From a bacterium (GTDB taxonomy: Bacteria > Auribacterota > UBA3054): a DNA stretch of 60,566 bases. The stretch is from the NCBI GenBank assembly GCA_017616555.1, contig JAFZXZ010000008.1, positions 1 to 60,566 of the forward strand. Direction: 5' to 3'. This document shows, piece after piece, positions 23,840 to 33,338 of the stretch (within the stretch, counting starts at the first letter, position 1; every line of letters begins with the position of its first letter). The notes below the pieces were generated by a model. That model saw nothing but the letters and a program-made list of their open reading frames with translations, was not told the DNA's origin and searched no databases. Both the position numbers and the translations under genes were made by a program.

Positions 23840-25030
23840 ATGAGAAAGTATCTGATATTTGTTTTTGCGTTTTTTTGCGTGTCAAGCCTTTTCGCCGGGT
23901 TTGGGGAAGGATTTAGCGCTTACTGCAAAACATCGGGAAGTTTGAAGGAAGGATTGTTTGAAGTTTATTTCCCTCCGATTTACATAGCTCCCGGTCCCGA
24001 TCCCACCGTCACCCAGATTGTCGCCCAGGTTGCCGTTAAGCTTTCTCCCGAAGAATACGCCCGCGCCAAAGAGGAACTGGCGCGTCGCAACAAAGAGCTT
24101 GCGGAAGCGGAGAAAAGGGTCCAAAAGCTAAAAGAAGAGTATGACGAAGAGGCGCTGGAATACGCGGAGATGAGGTACAAGCAGGCCAAGAGTAAATGTA
24201 ATGAACTCAGCGCTAAGATAAAATCTGCGGACCTTTGGAACGAAGAGCAGAAAAACAAAGCTAAAAAGAAAGTTGAGAAACCTAAGATCACGGAAACTCA
24301 CAAAGCCGAACCCGGCAAATATTTCCGTTTAAGGGATGTTATGAAAGAAGCGTCAACTGCCGTCATGATGATGAATTTCCTCGGAGACGACGCCGTGACC
24401 AATCATTTCCCTTGGCCGGACGCCTCCATAAAAGTTTACGTAGTCAACGACAAAGCTGTATATAAAAAGCTGAAAACAAAGTCTCCCGTCATTTGCCCCG
24501 TCGAGAATATCTGCATGGACAAGAAGGGCAGGGAAGTGCTCGCTTATATCGACTACAAGCTTACAAATAATTTTCAGGCGGCCTTCAATTATATTGTTTG
24601 CGGACAGGCTTTCGATGAGTTTATGGAGGCTGTGGCTTTCAAAGAGGCGGCCGGCGACGTCGTGAGAGTCGGCTACTGCGCCGAGCATGCGAAACTTAAC
24701 GTCGTGACGACCGTTGACGGCGATTACGATTTGCCCGTGCTTGAAGAGAAAAAACTTTTCCTAGCTTCCCAAATGATAGACCCAAGCGCTATAGAGAGCA
24801 GGGAGAGGTGCCTGTATTATCTTCGCCAGGCCAAAGCCTTCACCAAACCGCTGATGGATCTGGGCGATTCGGAATTCACAACGTTCTTGAAGAACGCCAA
24901 GGGCGGAAATTCCAGGATGCGCCGCAATTTCGAGCTCATCAGGCTCCCTAAAGAATGGGGCGATGGCTTCGACACTTTCTGCATGAGGCTTCACGAACAG
25001 GCGTTCCTGCCTCTGACAAAAAGCAAATAA
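23840..25030 (+). CDS. unrecognised secreted protein, paralogue of 22413-23837
   Basis: 396 aa. Signal peptide (MRKYLIFVFAFFCVSSLFAG), a charged helical stretch (about 75-155) that aligns with the coiled coil of its neighbour, and the same globular C-terminal domain (ERCLYYLRQAKAF; LKNAKGGNSRMRR; FLPLT at the end). It lacks the Pro-Glu-Lys linker. The start is two bases after the upstream stop, so the two are co-transcribed and arose by tandem duplication. The gene converges with 25033-26817, whose stop is two bases away; no terminator is visible between them. Confidence 0.7.
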   Translation: MRKYLIFVFAFFCVSSLFAGFGEGFSAYCKTSGSLKEGLFEVYFPPIYIAPGPDPTVTQIVAQVAVKLSPEEYARAKEELARRNKELAEAEKRVQKLKEEYDEEALEYAEMRYKQAKSKCNELSAKIKSADLWNEEQKNKAKKKVEKPKITETHKAEPGKYFRLRDVMKEASTAVMMMNFLGDDAVTNHFPWPDASIKVYVVNDKAVYKKLKTKSPVICPVENICMDKKGREVLAYIDYKLTNNFQAAFNYIVCGQAFDEFMEAVAFKEAAGDVVRVGYCAEHAKLNVVTTVDGDYDLPVLEEKKLFLASQMIDPSAIESRERCLYYLRQAKAFTKPLMDLGDSEFTTFLKNAKGGNSRMRRNFELIRLPKEWGDGFDTFCMRLHEQAFLPLTKSK

Positions 25031-25032
25031 GC

Positions 25033-26817
25033 TTACTTGTCGCGCCTTTGTCCGCTGATCCAGACTTCGTTGTTCTGGTAGTCGAAAGTTTTGGGCGAAA
25101 TTGCAGTCTTGGCCTTGGACAATATCATGTTGCCCAGGGCCTTTAATTTGAATTTGGCGGTGTTGACGTTCCCCAGGTAGGAGGCGTGGGCGGGATTGCT
25201 AAGGTCGCTGATGATCGTTCCGCCTGCAAAAAGGGAGTTGTAGGCTTCGCTGCAGCTTAAACTGTTGATCTGGCCTTTCTCATTGGCGACTGTTTCTATT
25301 ATGCCTTCGTAAGTGAAGACGGTCGGATAATGGAGCTCAGAGGTGCCTTCGCTGTTAGCCAGAACGGTTATCCTGGGCTTGATGTCCAAAAAGAGTTCCG
25401 GAGAGCCCTTCCTCAAAACTCTCAGAGTTAAGTTCGTTACCGGAATAGCGCTTTCTTTCCCAAAGTAGAGGTCCTCTTCGGCCGGATCCCAAACGAGCTT
25501 GCCCTCGAAACTGTCCGCACCGGAGAGCGCGATCTTGGCAAAGCCCGAGTATTCTTTCTCACCGTCCGTGAGCAAAACGTGCCAGGCGCGGTCTTTACTG
25601 GGAAGGTAGATCTCATACGAACATTCTGCAACAAGGTTGCTGACCGTGAAGGGGATCTCCAAAACGGCATTGGTGGAAACTTCCGCCGTTCTGTCCATGG
25701 AGACTTCCGGCATGTTATAGTCCAGTATTTGGCCGGAATAGCCGGCTCTGGCCACGCAGTTCGTTATGACGCCGTAAGGAAGCGATTTGTTGGAGGAGAC
25801 TTTGATCTCGGAGAGATTGCCCTGGCAGGTCATAATGCTGTCAACAATGTCGGCGTCTTTTACGGATATCGTTCTGACGAAGAAGTTCGTATAGTTCAAG
25901 GCCGTCTTGTTGTAATCGCGAACAGAGAAATAAGCGTTCCTTATGCCGCACAACCCCCTGTCAATAGGATAAGCCGAGGCGGTCTTGAAGCCGGTGACGG
26001 AAAAAGTTTTGAGAAATTTTGAACGTATCATGCCGCCATAAAAGGCGCCGCCTTTTATCTGCATGTCTTTGAGGCCGTCGAGCAGGGACACGATGTCGGC
26101 GTTCACGACGCCGCCGTAGCAAACGGGGGTTTTAGTGTATTTGTCCTTTACTATCTGCGAGGCGACCGTAAAGGTCTTCATGTTGTCGCTGGACTGGATA
26201 AGGCCGTGGGTGCCGCCGGTCTCAGGATCGAAGTAAAGGTTGCCGCCTTTTATTGAGGTGTATTGCAGCTGGTCTTTCACGATAAGATCGGCGAAGACAT
26301 TGCCGCCCCAATATTCGGTCCTTTGCTTCTCAGTGTTTTGGAAAACTTTGCCGCTGACATTGAGGTTAGTGATCCTTCCTTTGATCCTCATCAGGCCGCC
26401 CGCACCCTGGTTCGAACCCAGGTCGCCGCCCACGATGGTAAGGTTGCGGATGTTGCCTATTATCGTGATGTTCTGGACGAAGCCCGCGTGGTCCAATCCG
26501 GGAGGGAAGGTCACGTTGAGGGATTTCAGAATGCCGTCGCAGTAGATCTCCCTGATCTTGACGTTCTGGGGCGTTTTGGCGTATTTTCCCTGCGGGGCGA
26601 CTGTCAGGGTACCGTCAAGATAAAAAACGCCGGCGTCCGTCACTCTCAGATCCCAGACATCCGTTCCCATGACAGGGATCGCCTCGAGCGTTCCGTTGCC
26701 GAAGTAGGTGGCTTTCATATTGCCGAACTGAACGGTCTGCTCCCTTTCTTGTTTTGCGAAGAGCGAAAGAGTTCCGAAGATGATTAGAACAAAGAGGGAG
26801 GCGTTTATTTTACGCAT
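25033..26817 (-). CDS. unrecognised secreted beta-rich protein, paralogue of 26839-28608
   Basis: 594 aa with a signal peptide (MRKINASLFVLIIFGTLSLFA). The body is built of short repeating strands with Gly/Asn turns (LNVTFPPG, NLTIVGGDLGSN, YWGGNVFADL, ISVKDADIVDSIM), as in right-handed beta-helix or parallel beta proteins. It ends in the same motif as its neighbour (F-D-Y-x-N-N-E-V-W-I-x-G). No catalytic signature or sorting tail is recognised. The gene is second in a two-gene operon; RBS AAGGAAA precedes its ATG. Confidence 0.7.
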   Translation of the reverse strand: MRKINASLFVLIIFGTLSLFAKQEREQTVQFGNMKATYFGNGTLEAIPVMGTDVWDLRVTDAGVFYLDGTLTVAPQGKYAKTPQNVKIREIYCDGILKSLNVTFPPGLDHAGFVQNITIIGNIRNLTIVGGDLGSNQGAGGLMRIKGRITNLNVSGKVFQNTEKQRTEYWGGNVFADLIVKDQLQYTSIKGGNLYFDPETGGTHGLIQSSDNMKTFTVASQIVKDKYTKTPVCYGGVVNADIVSLLDGLKDMQIKGGAFYGGMIRSKFLKTFSVTGFKTASAYPIDRGLCGIRNAYFSVRDYNKTALNYTNFFVRTISVKDADIVDSIMTCQGNLSEIKVSSNKSLPYGVITNCVARAGYSGQILDYNMPEVSMDRTAEVSTNAVLEIPFTVSNLVAECSYEIYLPSKDRAWHVLLTDGEKEYSGFAKIALSGADSFEGKLVWDPAEEDLYFGKESAIPVTNLTLRVLRKGSPELFLDIKPRITVLANSEGTSELHYPTVFTYEGIIETVANEKGQINSLSCSEAYNSLFAGGTIISDLSNPAHASYLGNVNTAKFKLKALGNMILSKAKTAISPKTFDYQNNEVWISGQRRDK

Positions 26818-26838
26818 GGCTTTTCCTTGCTTATTGAT

Positions 26839-28608
26839 TTACTTTTTTCGTGCGCCGCCGATCCAGACTTCATTATTTTCGTAATCGAAGTATTTGTCGA
26901 GCTTGATGTTCTTCTTGGAATAAAGAAGGTTTCCTTTGGCTGAAACCGAAGCTTTGAATGCGTTTAAGGACCCCATATAGGTGGCGTGTTCGGAGCTTTC
27001 GTCGCTGCCGAAGAGCAAGCCTCCCATCATTGTGCAAGCGACAGCGTTTTGGCAGTTCACGGAAACAAGGTTGCCAGGGTAGGCCTTGCGTGTTGGCGCG
27101 GCGGCGGAGGCCGAAGAGATCTTGTTAGTCATCACGGGAGTCGGCGCTTGCTGCTTGACTCTTATGGACAAGGGCAGTTCCGTGTGCCTTTCCGGAGATG
27201 AGCCGTAAGCGACTCTTATCTTCAGCCCTGTCACTATTATCTGGTTTGTGCCGCTGAAATCAAAATCTCCCAGCGAAGGATCCCAGACAAGGTATCCTTT
27301 GACCAGGCCGTTGTCTGATATCGACCACTGATCGAATCCGGAGAAGACCTCCCCGAAGTCGTTTGAGATAACGCAGTCCCAGGCCTGTCCACGCGAGGCT
27401 AGGCTTATGGAGGAAACGCTGTCTAATGGACAGTTGGTGACGAAGAACGGCATCGTGAACACGGCGTTGGTGCCCGCCGGCATGAGACCGCTCTTGGGAG
27501 CGTAGGCGAAGATCTTTGGGCTGGGTATGAAGTCGGCGTCATAGCCGCAGCCGGCGCGGAGAATGCTGTTTGTAATAAAGCCCTGCGCGCCTTGTTTGTC
27601 CGCGGCGACTGTTACGCCCTTGAGGCTGCCGTGAGCGGATAGAACAGAGTCAACAACGTTGGCAGAGCGGAAACTGCAGGCGCCAAGATAGTAATTCGTG
27701 AAATAATCGGGATTGGCGGTGTTGATGGTGGTTATGGAAGCGTTCCTAAGTCCGTAGTCTTCATAAATTGCCGGCAGCGAGGCTATGTTTCCGCTCGGCC
27801 CCGTTATTGTGACTTTCCCGATCTTTGGCGCGCAAATAATCCCGTTGTGCCAGCCGCCGATGGCGACGTTTAGCGCGTCAAGGCTCACGGAAGCGATCAG
27901 GTCGGCGCTGACGAAGCCGCCCAGATAACTCTGGCGGCCGGCTTCGTCTTTCAAAAGAAAGGCCTTGACGGCGAATTTTTTTACGGAGCCGTTGACGGAG
28001 AAGATGCCGTGGCGTTGATGCTCGGCAAAGGACCTGTAGCAAAAATTGCCGCCCGTCATGAGGAAGGAGTCCAGATTTCCGCCTATTTCAACGTCGGACC
28101 AGAGGTTGCCGCCCCAGTAGGTTATTTTTCCTGAGCTTTTGTTTTTGTTTTTCAGCCCGGAGAGTTTCATCTGTTTAAGTGCTGATTTCAATTTAACCGT
28201 TCCGTCGCCGCCCTCGTTGGAGCCCAAGTCGCCGCCCACTATCGCTATGCTTCTCATGCCGCTGTCCACTGTTATGTTCTGGACATAGCCGACGCCGTTT
28301 TCTCCCGGAGGGAAGGTCACCTTTAAGGAGTCAAGAGCCGGGGCGCTGATGCTTCTTATCCTGACACAGAAATTCGTCGGGTCTTTTTCCAACGGTTTGA
28401 TAGTAAGCGAGGCCCTTGAGGCGTTCGCGGCATTGTCAACGACTTTAATGTCCCAGACGTTCCAAGCGCCGCGGTTACTGTAAGGGGAGGCAACTACATA
28501 GCCTTTGCCGGAATAATCAATACGCATGCCGCCGAAGTAGACCGTGTCGGCGGAAAAGGCGGCAAGGCTTATGGCAAAAACGAAAATGGAGAGTAAAACT
28601 GATCTCAT
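26839..28608 (-). CDS. unrecognised secreted beta-rich protein, paralogue of 25033-26817
   Basis: 589 aa with a signal peptide (MRSVLLSIFVFAISLAAFSA). It shares long collinear similarity with the downstream gene: LKVTFPPGENGVGYVQNITV, IAIVGGDLGSN, YWGGNLWSDV, and the end motif FDYENNEVWIGG. A beta-helix-like fold is inferred from strand periodicity. The gene is divergent from the giant PEP-CTERM gene at 28784, with a 175-bp shared upstream region. The function is unknown; a surface or adhesin role is possible. Confidence 0.7.
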   Translation of the reverse strand: MRSVLLSIFVFAISLAAFSADTVYFGGMRIDYSGKGYVVASPYSNRGAWNVWDIKVVDNAANASRASLTIKPLEKDPTNFCVRIRSISAPALDSLKVTFPPGENGVGYVQNITVDSGMRSIAIVGGDLGSNEGGDGTVKLKSALKQMKLSGLKNKNKSSGKITYWGGNLWSDVEIGGNLDSFLMTGGNFCYRSFAEHQRHGIFSVNGSVKKFAVKAFLLKDEAGRQSYLGGFVSADLIASVSLDALNVAIGGWHNGIICAPKIGKVTITGPSGNIASLPAIYEDYGLRNASITTINTANPDYFTNYYLGACSFRSANVVDSVLSAHGSLKGVTVAADKQGAQGFITNSILRAGCGYDADFIPSPKIFAYAPKSGLMPAGTNAVFTMPFFVTNCPLDSVSSISLASRGQAWDCVISNDFGEVFSGFDQWSISDNGLVKGYLVWDPSLGDFDFSGTNQIIVTGLKIRVAYGSSPERHTELPLSIRVKQQAPTPVMTNKISSASAAAPTRKAYPGNLVSVNCQNAVACTMMGGLLFGSDESSEHATYMGSLNAFKASVSAKGNLLYSKKNIKLDKYFDYENNEVWIGGARKK

Positions 28609-28681
28609 AAGCGTAAAAAACTTGAGTTTAACTATACAATTTTATCATAATCGGGATTGCGTTGCTTTTGGCTCAGTCAAG

Positions 28682-28710
28682 TTGACAAAAATTGCGTCTT
28701 TTAATAAAAT
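28682..28710 (+). promoter_or_regulatory. promoter of the 28784 gene
   Basis: TTGACA (28682-28687), a 17-bp spacer, TAAAAT (28705-28710), near consensus. A leader of about 65 nt follows, with RBS AAGGAG (28771-28776) before ATG 28784. The remainder of the 28609-28783 gap holds AT-rich sequence that probably includes the divergent promoter, which I cannot fix. Confidence 0.75.
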
Positions 28711-28783
28711 TTTCCTACCTTATCTGGAACTGTTTCCAAACATTGAAAGCATTTCCTCCCCCAATTAATCAAGGAGTTCACTT

Positions 28784-31700
28784 ATGAAACGTTTACTTCT
28801 CCTGGCGCTTCTTTTGGCGCTTTCCTCCTCTCTGATGGCTGATCCCATCTATGAGGAGAATTTCGAGAGCTACGAGGCCGGCACCGAACTGGTGGGCACG
28901 GTCGACGGCTGGGCTTTCTTCTCCACCTACGACGGCACCTCCACGGTAGTCGAGAACGAAGGCGGCTTCACCGGCAAATCCCTCAAACTGGCGCAAAAAG
29001 ACGGCGGTTCCGCGGATTACGATATGATCTTCACGCCGAAGTTCAGCATCAAGACCGACGATCCCCTTAGAAAACTTGTGCGCGTCAGCGCCAAGGTGGT
29101 CGTGGGCAGCGGCACCGACCTTTTCGCCCCCTACTCCACGAGCTCCGACACCAACCGCTTCTTCTACCTCAACATGAGCGGAGCGGCCGGCACCATGTCG
29201 AGCTATCCCGCGGGCGTCACTTTCAACAACATCTCCAAGAGCGGAGAAATAAACGAGATCTCCTTTTTGTGGGACAACTACGATCGCTCCGTCAAGGAAG
29301 TGACCTGCAACGGCGAAACTCAGAGCTGCAATATTCCCATGGCCGGAGAGTTTCTTGACAATGAAGCTGTGAGGCTGCGTCTTTCCACCCAGTTCTCTTC
29401 CAAGCTGGAATGGCCCACCTACTACGACGACATCAAGGTGGAAGTGGAAGACCGTTACACTGCTCCACATCTCTATGTTGACAAGAATGTTATGACCCTG
29501 AAGAGGGCCGCCGCCGGCCACCTCACTCTTCAGAACGCCGGCCCGGAAGGCAGCATCACCTTTGGCGTGACGAAATCCGCCGGCGCAGACTGGCTGACCG
29601 TCAGCCCCTCCAGCGGCACCTACAACGGCACCAAGGATCTGACCTTCTCGACCTCCGGCGACCAGAAATACGCCAGGGCGAAAGTGACCATCGACGCCGG
29701 CGACGCCGGCATCGAAGTTGTGAGCGTTTACTGGGTGAACGGCACGATCTTCTACAAAGAAGACTTCGAAGAGCCCTTCATGACTCAGGGCGATCTGCAG
29801 AACCAGGAAGGCTGGCTGGTGAGAGGCGCCTATTGCGCTGATTCCAACAAGGCCGAGATCGAGAAACCCGAGTTCGCCGAATCCCAGGTCATGCACGCCT
29901 ACAGGGCCACCGGTTACGACGGCATCAGGCGCGGCGGCGCGGCCCCCAGCCCCTCCATCGAGGGCTGCCCGAGCATGGCCATAGTGAAAGTTTCCGGCAA
30001 GGTTTACTGGGCTTCCAGTTCCAACGCCGGCAGCATTTACATCGCCACTCCCTACAGCGCCAAGCCTTTCTGCATGAAGATCAAAAAGACGGACGGCGAA
30101 AATACCTTCTATCTCTACCAGATGAGGGACGGCAGCTACAATCCTCCCGATGCGTTCAGCGGCAAGACCTGGCCGATGGACGAATGGGTCTATATTTCCT
30201 ACACCATCGACCTCAACTCCATGAAGGGCGTGGAAGTGCAGATCGGCGAAGACATTGCTGACATTTCCGACTTTAATCTCTACAACATGGACAACAGGGC
30301 CTTCACCGGTCTTTCCTTCTGCACTGACAAAGTCAGCGGCGGTGACGACTGGGACGCCAAGTTCTATTTCGACGACATCCAGTGCGAATATATCCCGAGA
30401 GGTGACGAGCCGATCCTGGCCGTTTCCGCCACCAGTTTGCACACCGGCCTCACCGCCACCAACGCGACGTTCTCCGTGATCAACGCCGGCGGCGGCAGCT
30501 TCGAATACACCGCCAGTTTGGTCGGTTCCGCCAGCTGGCTCAGCATTGAAAATCCCGAAGGCACCTGCGAGGATGAAGTCAAGCTTCAGCTGACCATCAA
30601 TCGCGAAGCTATGGCTGAGGATTATTATCGCGCCGTGGTCTCCATTAACGGCGGCGCTGCCGGCACCACCAACGTTCTCATTACCGCCGGCAACGGACAC
30701 ATCATCTACAAGGAAGACTTTGAAGAACCTTACATGCAGATCGGCGACCTCCAGGGCCAGGACAACTGGGTCGTGAGAGGATCTAACTGCCGCGACAGCA
30801 ACGAAGCCTACGTTGCCGACGCCCACGGCACCCACTGCTTGTACGGCAAGCGCGCCCAAGGCTACGACGGCATCAGGAACAACTACCTCTCCGGCTGCCC
30901 TGAAAACGCGATCGTCAAGTTCTCCTTCAAGATCTATTGGGACGATCAGTCGGAAGCCTCTTCCGTCTATCTCGCCACTCCTGCCGGCATGAAGCCCTTC
31001 TGTATGAAGATCAGGAGAAAAGACGACGGCACCTTCTATCTCTACCAGATGCTGGACGGCTCCTATCAGCCTCCTCTGGACGGCTACACCTGGTCCATGA
31101 ACGAGTGGATCCCCATTTCCTACACCCTGGACTTCCGCTCCCAGAACGGCGTGACCGTTCAGATCGGCGACGACGAAGCGGACATCAGAACTCTGGTCCT
31201 TTACGGCGACGGCGGTCTCAGAAAGCTTGAAGGCTTCTCCTTCTGCACCGACGGCAGCGGCTATGAGTTCGACTCCATGTTCTATTTCGACGATTTCAAG
31301 ATGGAAATCATCGACAGACCTCCCGATCCTGTTCTCACCGTTAACAAGGACAGAGTGGTGGTGGGCTTTGACGCCACCGCCGCCGGAGTGACTTTCCAGA
31401 ATACCGGCGCCGGCAGCTTCGAATGGACCGCTACTTTGCCGGAGGATCCCTCCTGGCTCGAACTGACCCAGTCCAGCGGCACTTGCACAAAGGAAGACGA
31501 AGTCCGCTTCAACATCTTGAGAGACGAGATGGAATCTGACTATTACCGCACCACGCTGCACATCGACGGCGGCGCGGCCGGTGAAGCCGACGTCTTCATC
31601 TGCGTCTGCTCCGGCAGTGTCTTCTACAAAGAAGACTTTGAGGAACCCTACATGCAGGTAGGCGACTTGCAGAACCAGGACGGCTGGTGCGTCAGGAACG

Positions 31701-33196
31701 GCGGCTACTGCCGCGACGTGAACGGCGCTTACGTCACCAACGGGTTGCCCTTCACGGACAACGCCTGCATGCACACGGTCGTTTCCAAGGGTATGGACGG
31801 CACCACCAAGGACTATGTGGACACCTGCCCGAGAGACGCCAGAGTGAAGATCTCCATGGACGTTTATTGGGATAGCGCTTCGCCCTGCGACGCGGTCTAT
31901 CTGGCCTGCCCGCTGCGCCACAAACCGATGACTCTGAAGATCGAGAACAAGGGCGACGGCACCTTCGGCGTCAGAGGCATGCAGGATGACAGCTATAAGG
32001 TAATGGTCGGAAAGACCTGGTCCCAGGATGAATGGGTGCACATTAGCTACACCATGGACTTCAGGACCCAGACCGGTGTTGAGCTGACCATAGGCGACGT
32101 GACCGAGGACATTACCCAGGTCGTTCTCTACGGCAACGGCGGCCTCCACACCTACGAAGGCTTCTCTTTCTGCACGGACGGCGACGATGAAATGGATTCG
32201 CTCTTCTACTTCGACAATCTGGTGTTCGAAGTCGTGCCCAAAGACGACAAGCCGCATCCTGTGATGCCCGGCGCCGTGCCGCTCAGCACTGACGATTCTG
32301 CTACCGCGAAAGTTTTGAACTACGGTACGCCTTATGACTTCTCTATCAGCATGATCGAACTCTCTGACAAGGTGAGCGTTTCTCCTGCCAGCGGCCGCAC
32401 CGACGACAGCACCACGCTGACCTTCACGGTGGATCGCTCCGGCTTGGAAGACAGCTTCTACCGCGCCAGAATGCGCATGGCCTACTCCGACGGCGCCACG
32501 GAAGGCGTCTTGACTTCGGTTGTGACCTTCGCGGTCGGCGGCTGGTATTACGGCGCCGACTTCTTAGGCCCCTTCTTCCATTACGGACCGCTGAACGGCC
32601 AGGAAAGCTGGACCGCCGGCGCTCCCGAATGTGAGATCGTCAACCTGGACGGCGAGAATGCCATCAAGTATCCTTTCGCCACCACAACGGAATTGGCGGC
32701 CAAGATCCCCTTGGGCGGCATCTTCACCTTCAGCGGCCGCGTGTACTCTGAAGAGCTGGCTGACGACTCCTACTTCCACATCGGAACGGTGGACGGCAGC
32801 GGCTACAAGGTCATGTACATCAGCCGTGAAGGCGATCCCAGAGAACTGCAGTTCGGTTACTTCCAGGGCAACACCTGGACGCCTATTGCCACGGCTCCCT
32901 TCGGAGAATGGGTGGACTTCAGCTTCACGATGGACACCGACGTCACCGTGGCCTGCATCACCGAGATCACCTTCGGCGACTTCGTGACGAACTTCGCTAT
33001 CGGCGATGTGGCGCTTGATCCCAAGTACGATAACAAGCAAATTGAGAAGTTCACGATCGGCTGCCACGATGTGGCCAACCCGGCCGGCATGTATCTCTCG
33101 AGGATCGTCATCAGGGATCCCTCGGTTCCTGAACCGGCAATCATTGGCTTGATGCTCGCCTTGCTCGGCCTGGCGTTCGCCCGCAAGCAACGTTAA
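28784..33196 (+). CDS. giant secreted PEP-CTERM protein with BACON-like and jelly-roll repeats
   Basis: 1470 aa. Signal peptide (1-19), then five jelly-roll-like (LamG/concanavalin-type) modules, each opening with a Y-x-E-D-F-E and G-D-L-Q-x-Q-x-x-W pattern (near residues 25, 322, 640, 946 and 1254). They alternate with four BACON-like beta sandwiches (pattern D-W-L-T/S, S-G-T, then Y-Y-R and I-D/N-G-G-A-A-G). The repeat period is about 310 aa. The last BACON copy is divergent. The C-terminus VPEPAIIGLMLALLGLAFA plus RKQR is a PEP-CTERM sorting tail. The modules suggest polysaccharide or glycoprotein binding at the cell surface; no hydrolase motif was seen. Confidence 0.82.
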   Translation: MKRLLLLALLLALSSSLMADPIYEENFESYEAGTELVGTVDGWAFFSTYDGTSTVVENEGGFTGKSLKLAQKDGGSADYDMIFTPKFSIKTDDPLRKLVRVSAKVVVGSGTDLFAPYSTSSDTNRFFYLNMSGAAGTMSSYPAGVTFNNISKSGEINEISFLWDNYDRSVKEVTCNGETQSCNIPMAGEFLDNEAVRLRLSTQFSSKLEWPTYYDDIKVEVEDRYTAPHLYVDKNVMTLKRAAAGHLTLQNAGPEGSITFGVTKSAGADWLTVSPSSGTYNGTKDLTFSTSGDQKYARAKVTIDAGDAGIEVVSVYWVNGTIFYKEDFEEPFMTQGDLQNQEGWLVRGAYCADSNKAEIEKPEFAESQVMHAYRATGYDGIRRGGAAPSPSIEGCPSMAIVKVSGKVYWASSSNAGSIYIATPYSAKPFCMKIKKTDGENTFYLYQMRDGSYNPPDAFSGKTWPMDEWVYISYTIDLNSMKGVEVQIGEDIADISDFNLYNMDNRAFTGLSFCTDKVSGGDDWDAKFYFDDIQCEYIPRGDEPILAVSATSLHTGLTATNATFSVINAGGGSFEYTASLVGSASWLSIENPEGTCEDEVKLQLTINREAMAEDYYRAVVSINGGAAGTTNVLITAGNGHIIYKEDFEEPYMQIGDLQGQDNWVVRGSNCRDSNEAYVADAHGTHCLYGKRAQGYDGIRNNYLSGCPENAIVKFSFKIYWDDQSEASSVYLATPAGMKPFCMKIRRKDDGTFYLYQMLDGSYQPPLDGYTWSMNEWIPISYTLDFRSQNGVTVQIGDDEADIRTLVLYGDGGLRKLEGFSFCTDGSGYEFDSMFYFDDFKMEIIDRPPDPVLTVNKDRVVVGFDATAAGVTFQNTGAGSFEWTATLPEDPSWLELTQSSGTCTKEDEVRFNILRDEMESDYYRTTLHIDGGAAGEADVFICVCSGSVFYKEDFEEPYMQVGDLQNQDGWCVRNGGYCRDVNGAYVTNGLPFTDNACMHTVVSKGMDGTTKDYVDTCPRDARVKISMDVYWDSASPCDAVYLACPLRHKPMTLKIENKGDGTFGVRGMQDDSYKVMVGKTWSQDEWVHISYTMDFRTQTGVELTIGDVTEDITQVVLYGNGGLHTYEGFSFCTDGDDEMDSLFYFDNLVFEVVPKDDKPHPVMPGAVPLSTDDSATAKVLNYGTPYDFSISMIELSDKVSVSPASGRTDDSTTLTFTVDRSGLEDSFYRARMRMAYSDGATEGVLTSVVTFAVGGWYYGADFLGPFFHYGPLNGQESWTAGAPECEIVNLDGENAIKYPFATTTELAAKIPLGGIFTFSGRVYSEELADDSYFHIGTVDGSGYKVMYISREGDPRELQFGYFQGNTWTPIATAPFGEWVDFSFTMDTDVTVACITEITFGDFVTNFAIGDVALDPKYDNKQIEKFTIGCHDVANPAGMYLSRIVIRDPSVPEPAIIGLMLALLGLAFARKQR

Positions 33197-33215
33197 GCTT
33201 GCTTAGCGCTGCCTA

Positions 33216-33290
33216 GGCGCAAAAAAAGGCACCCTCCTCTTGATTTTACTTCGTAACAAAATCTTGAGGAGGGTGTCTTTCTTTTGCGCC
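33216..33290. terminator. long imperfect hairpin, probable bidirectional terminator
   Basis: Core arms 33228-33247 and 33258-33277 pair over 20 nt with two mismatches and one G-U. They are flanked by A-rich (33221-33227) and T-rich (33278-33285) runs and by outer GGCGC/GCGCC arms (33216-33220, 33286-33290). The whole inverted repeat spans 75 nt between two PEP-CTERM genes. Confidence 0.85.
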
Positions 33291-33296
33291 CAAATG

Positions 33297-33305
33297 TGCT
33301 ATAAT
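33297..33305 (+). promoter_or_regulatory. extended -10 promoter of the 33339 gene
   Basis: TGCTATAAT with no good -35, starting seven bases after the terminator hairpin. The RBS-like AGGG lies just before ATG 33339. Confidence 0.6.
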
Positions 33306-33338
33306 CTCTAATAATTTTAATAAATTAAGTAGGGAATT

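Noticed and set aside
28793..32257. Open frame of 1154 codons antisense to the giant PEP-CTERM gene
   Set aside because: It lies wholly opposite a gene with signal peptide, repeats and sorting tail. Its product has no recognisable domain and follows from biased codon use on the other strand.
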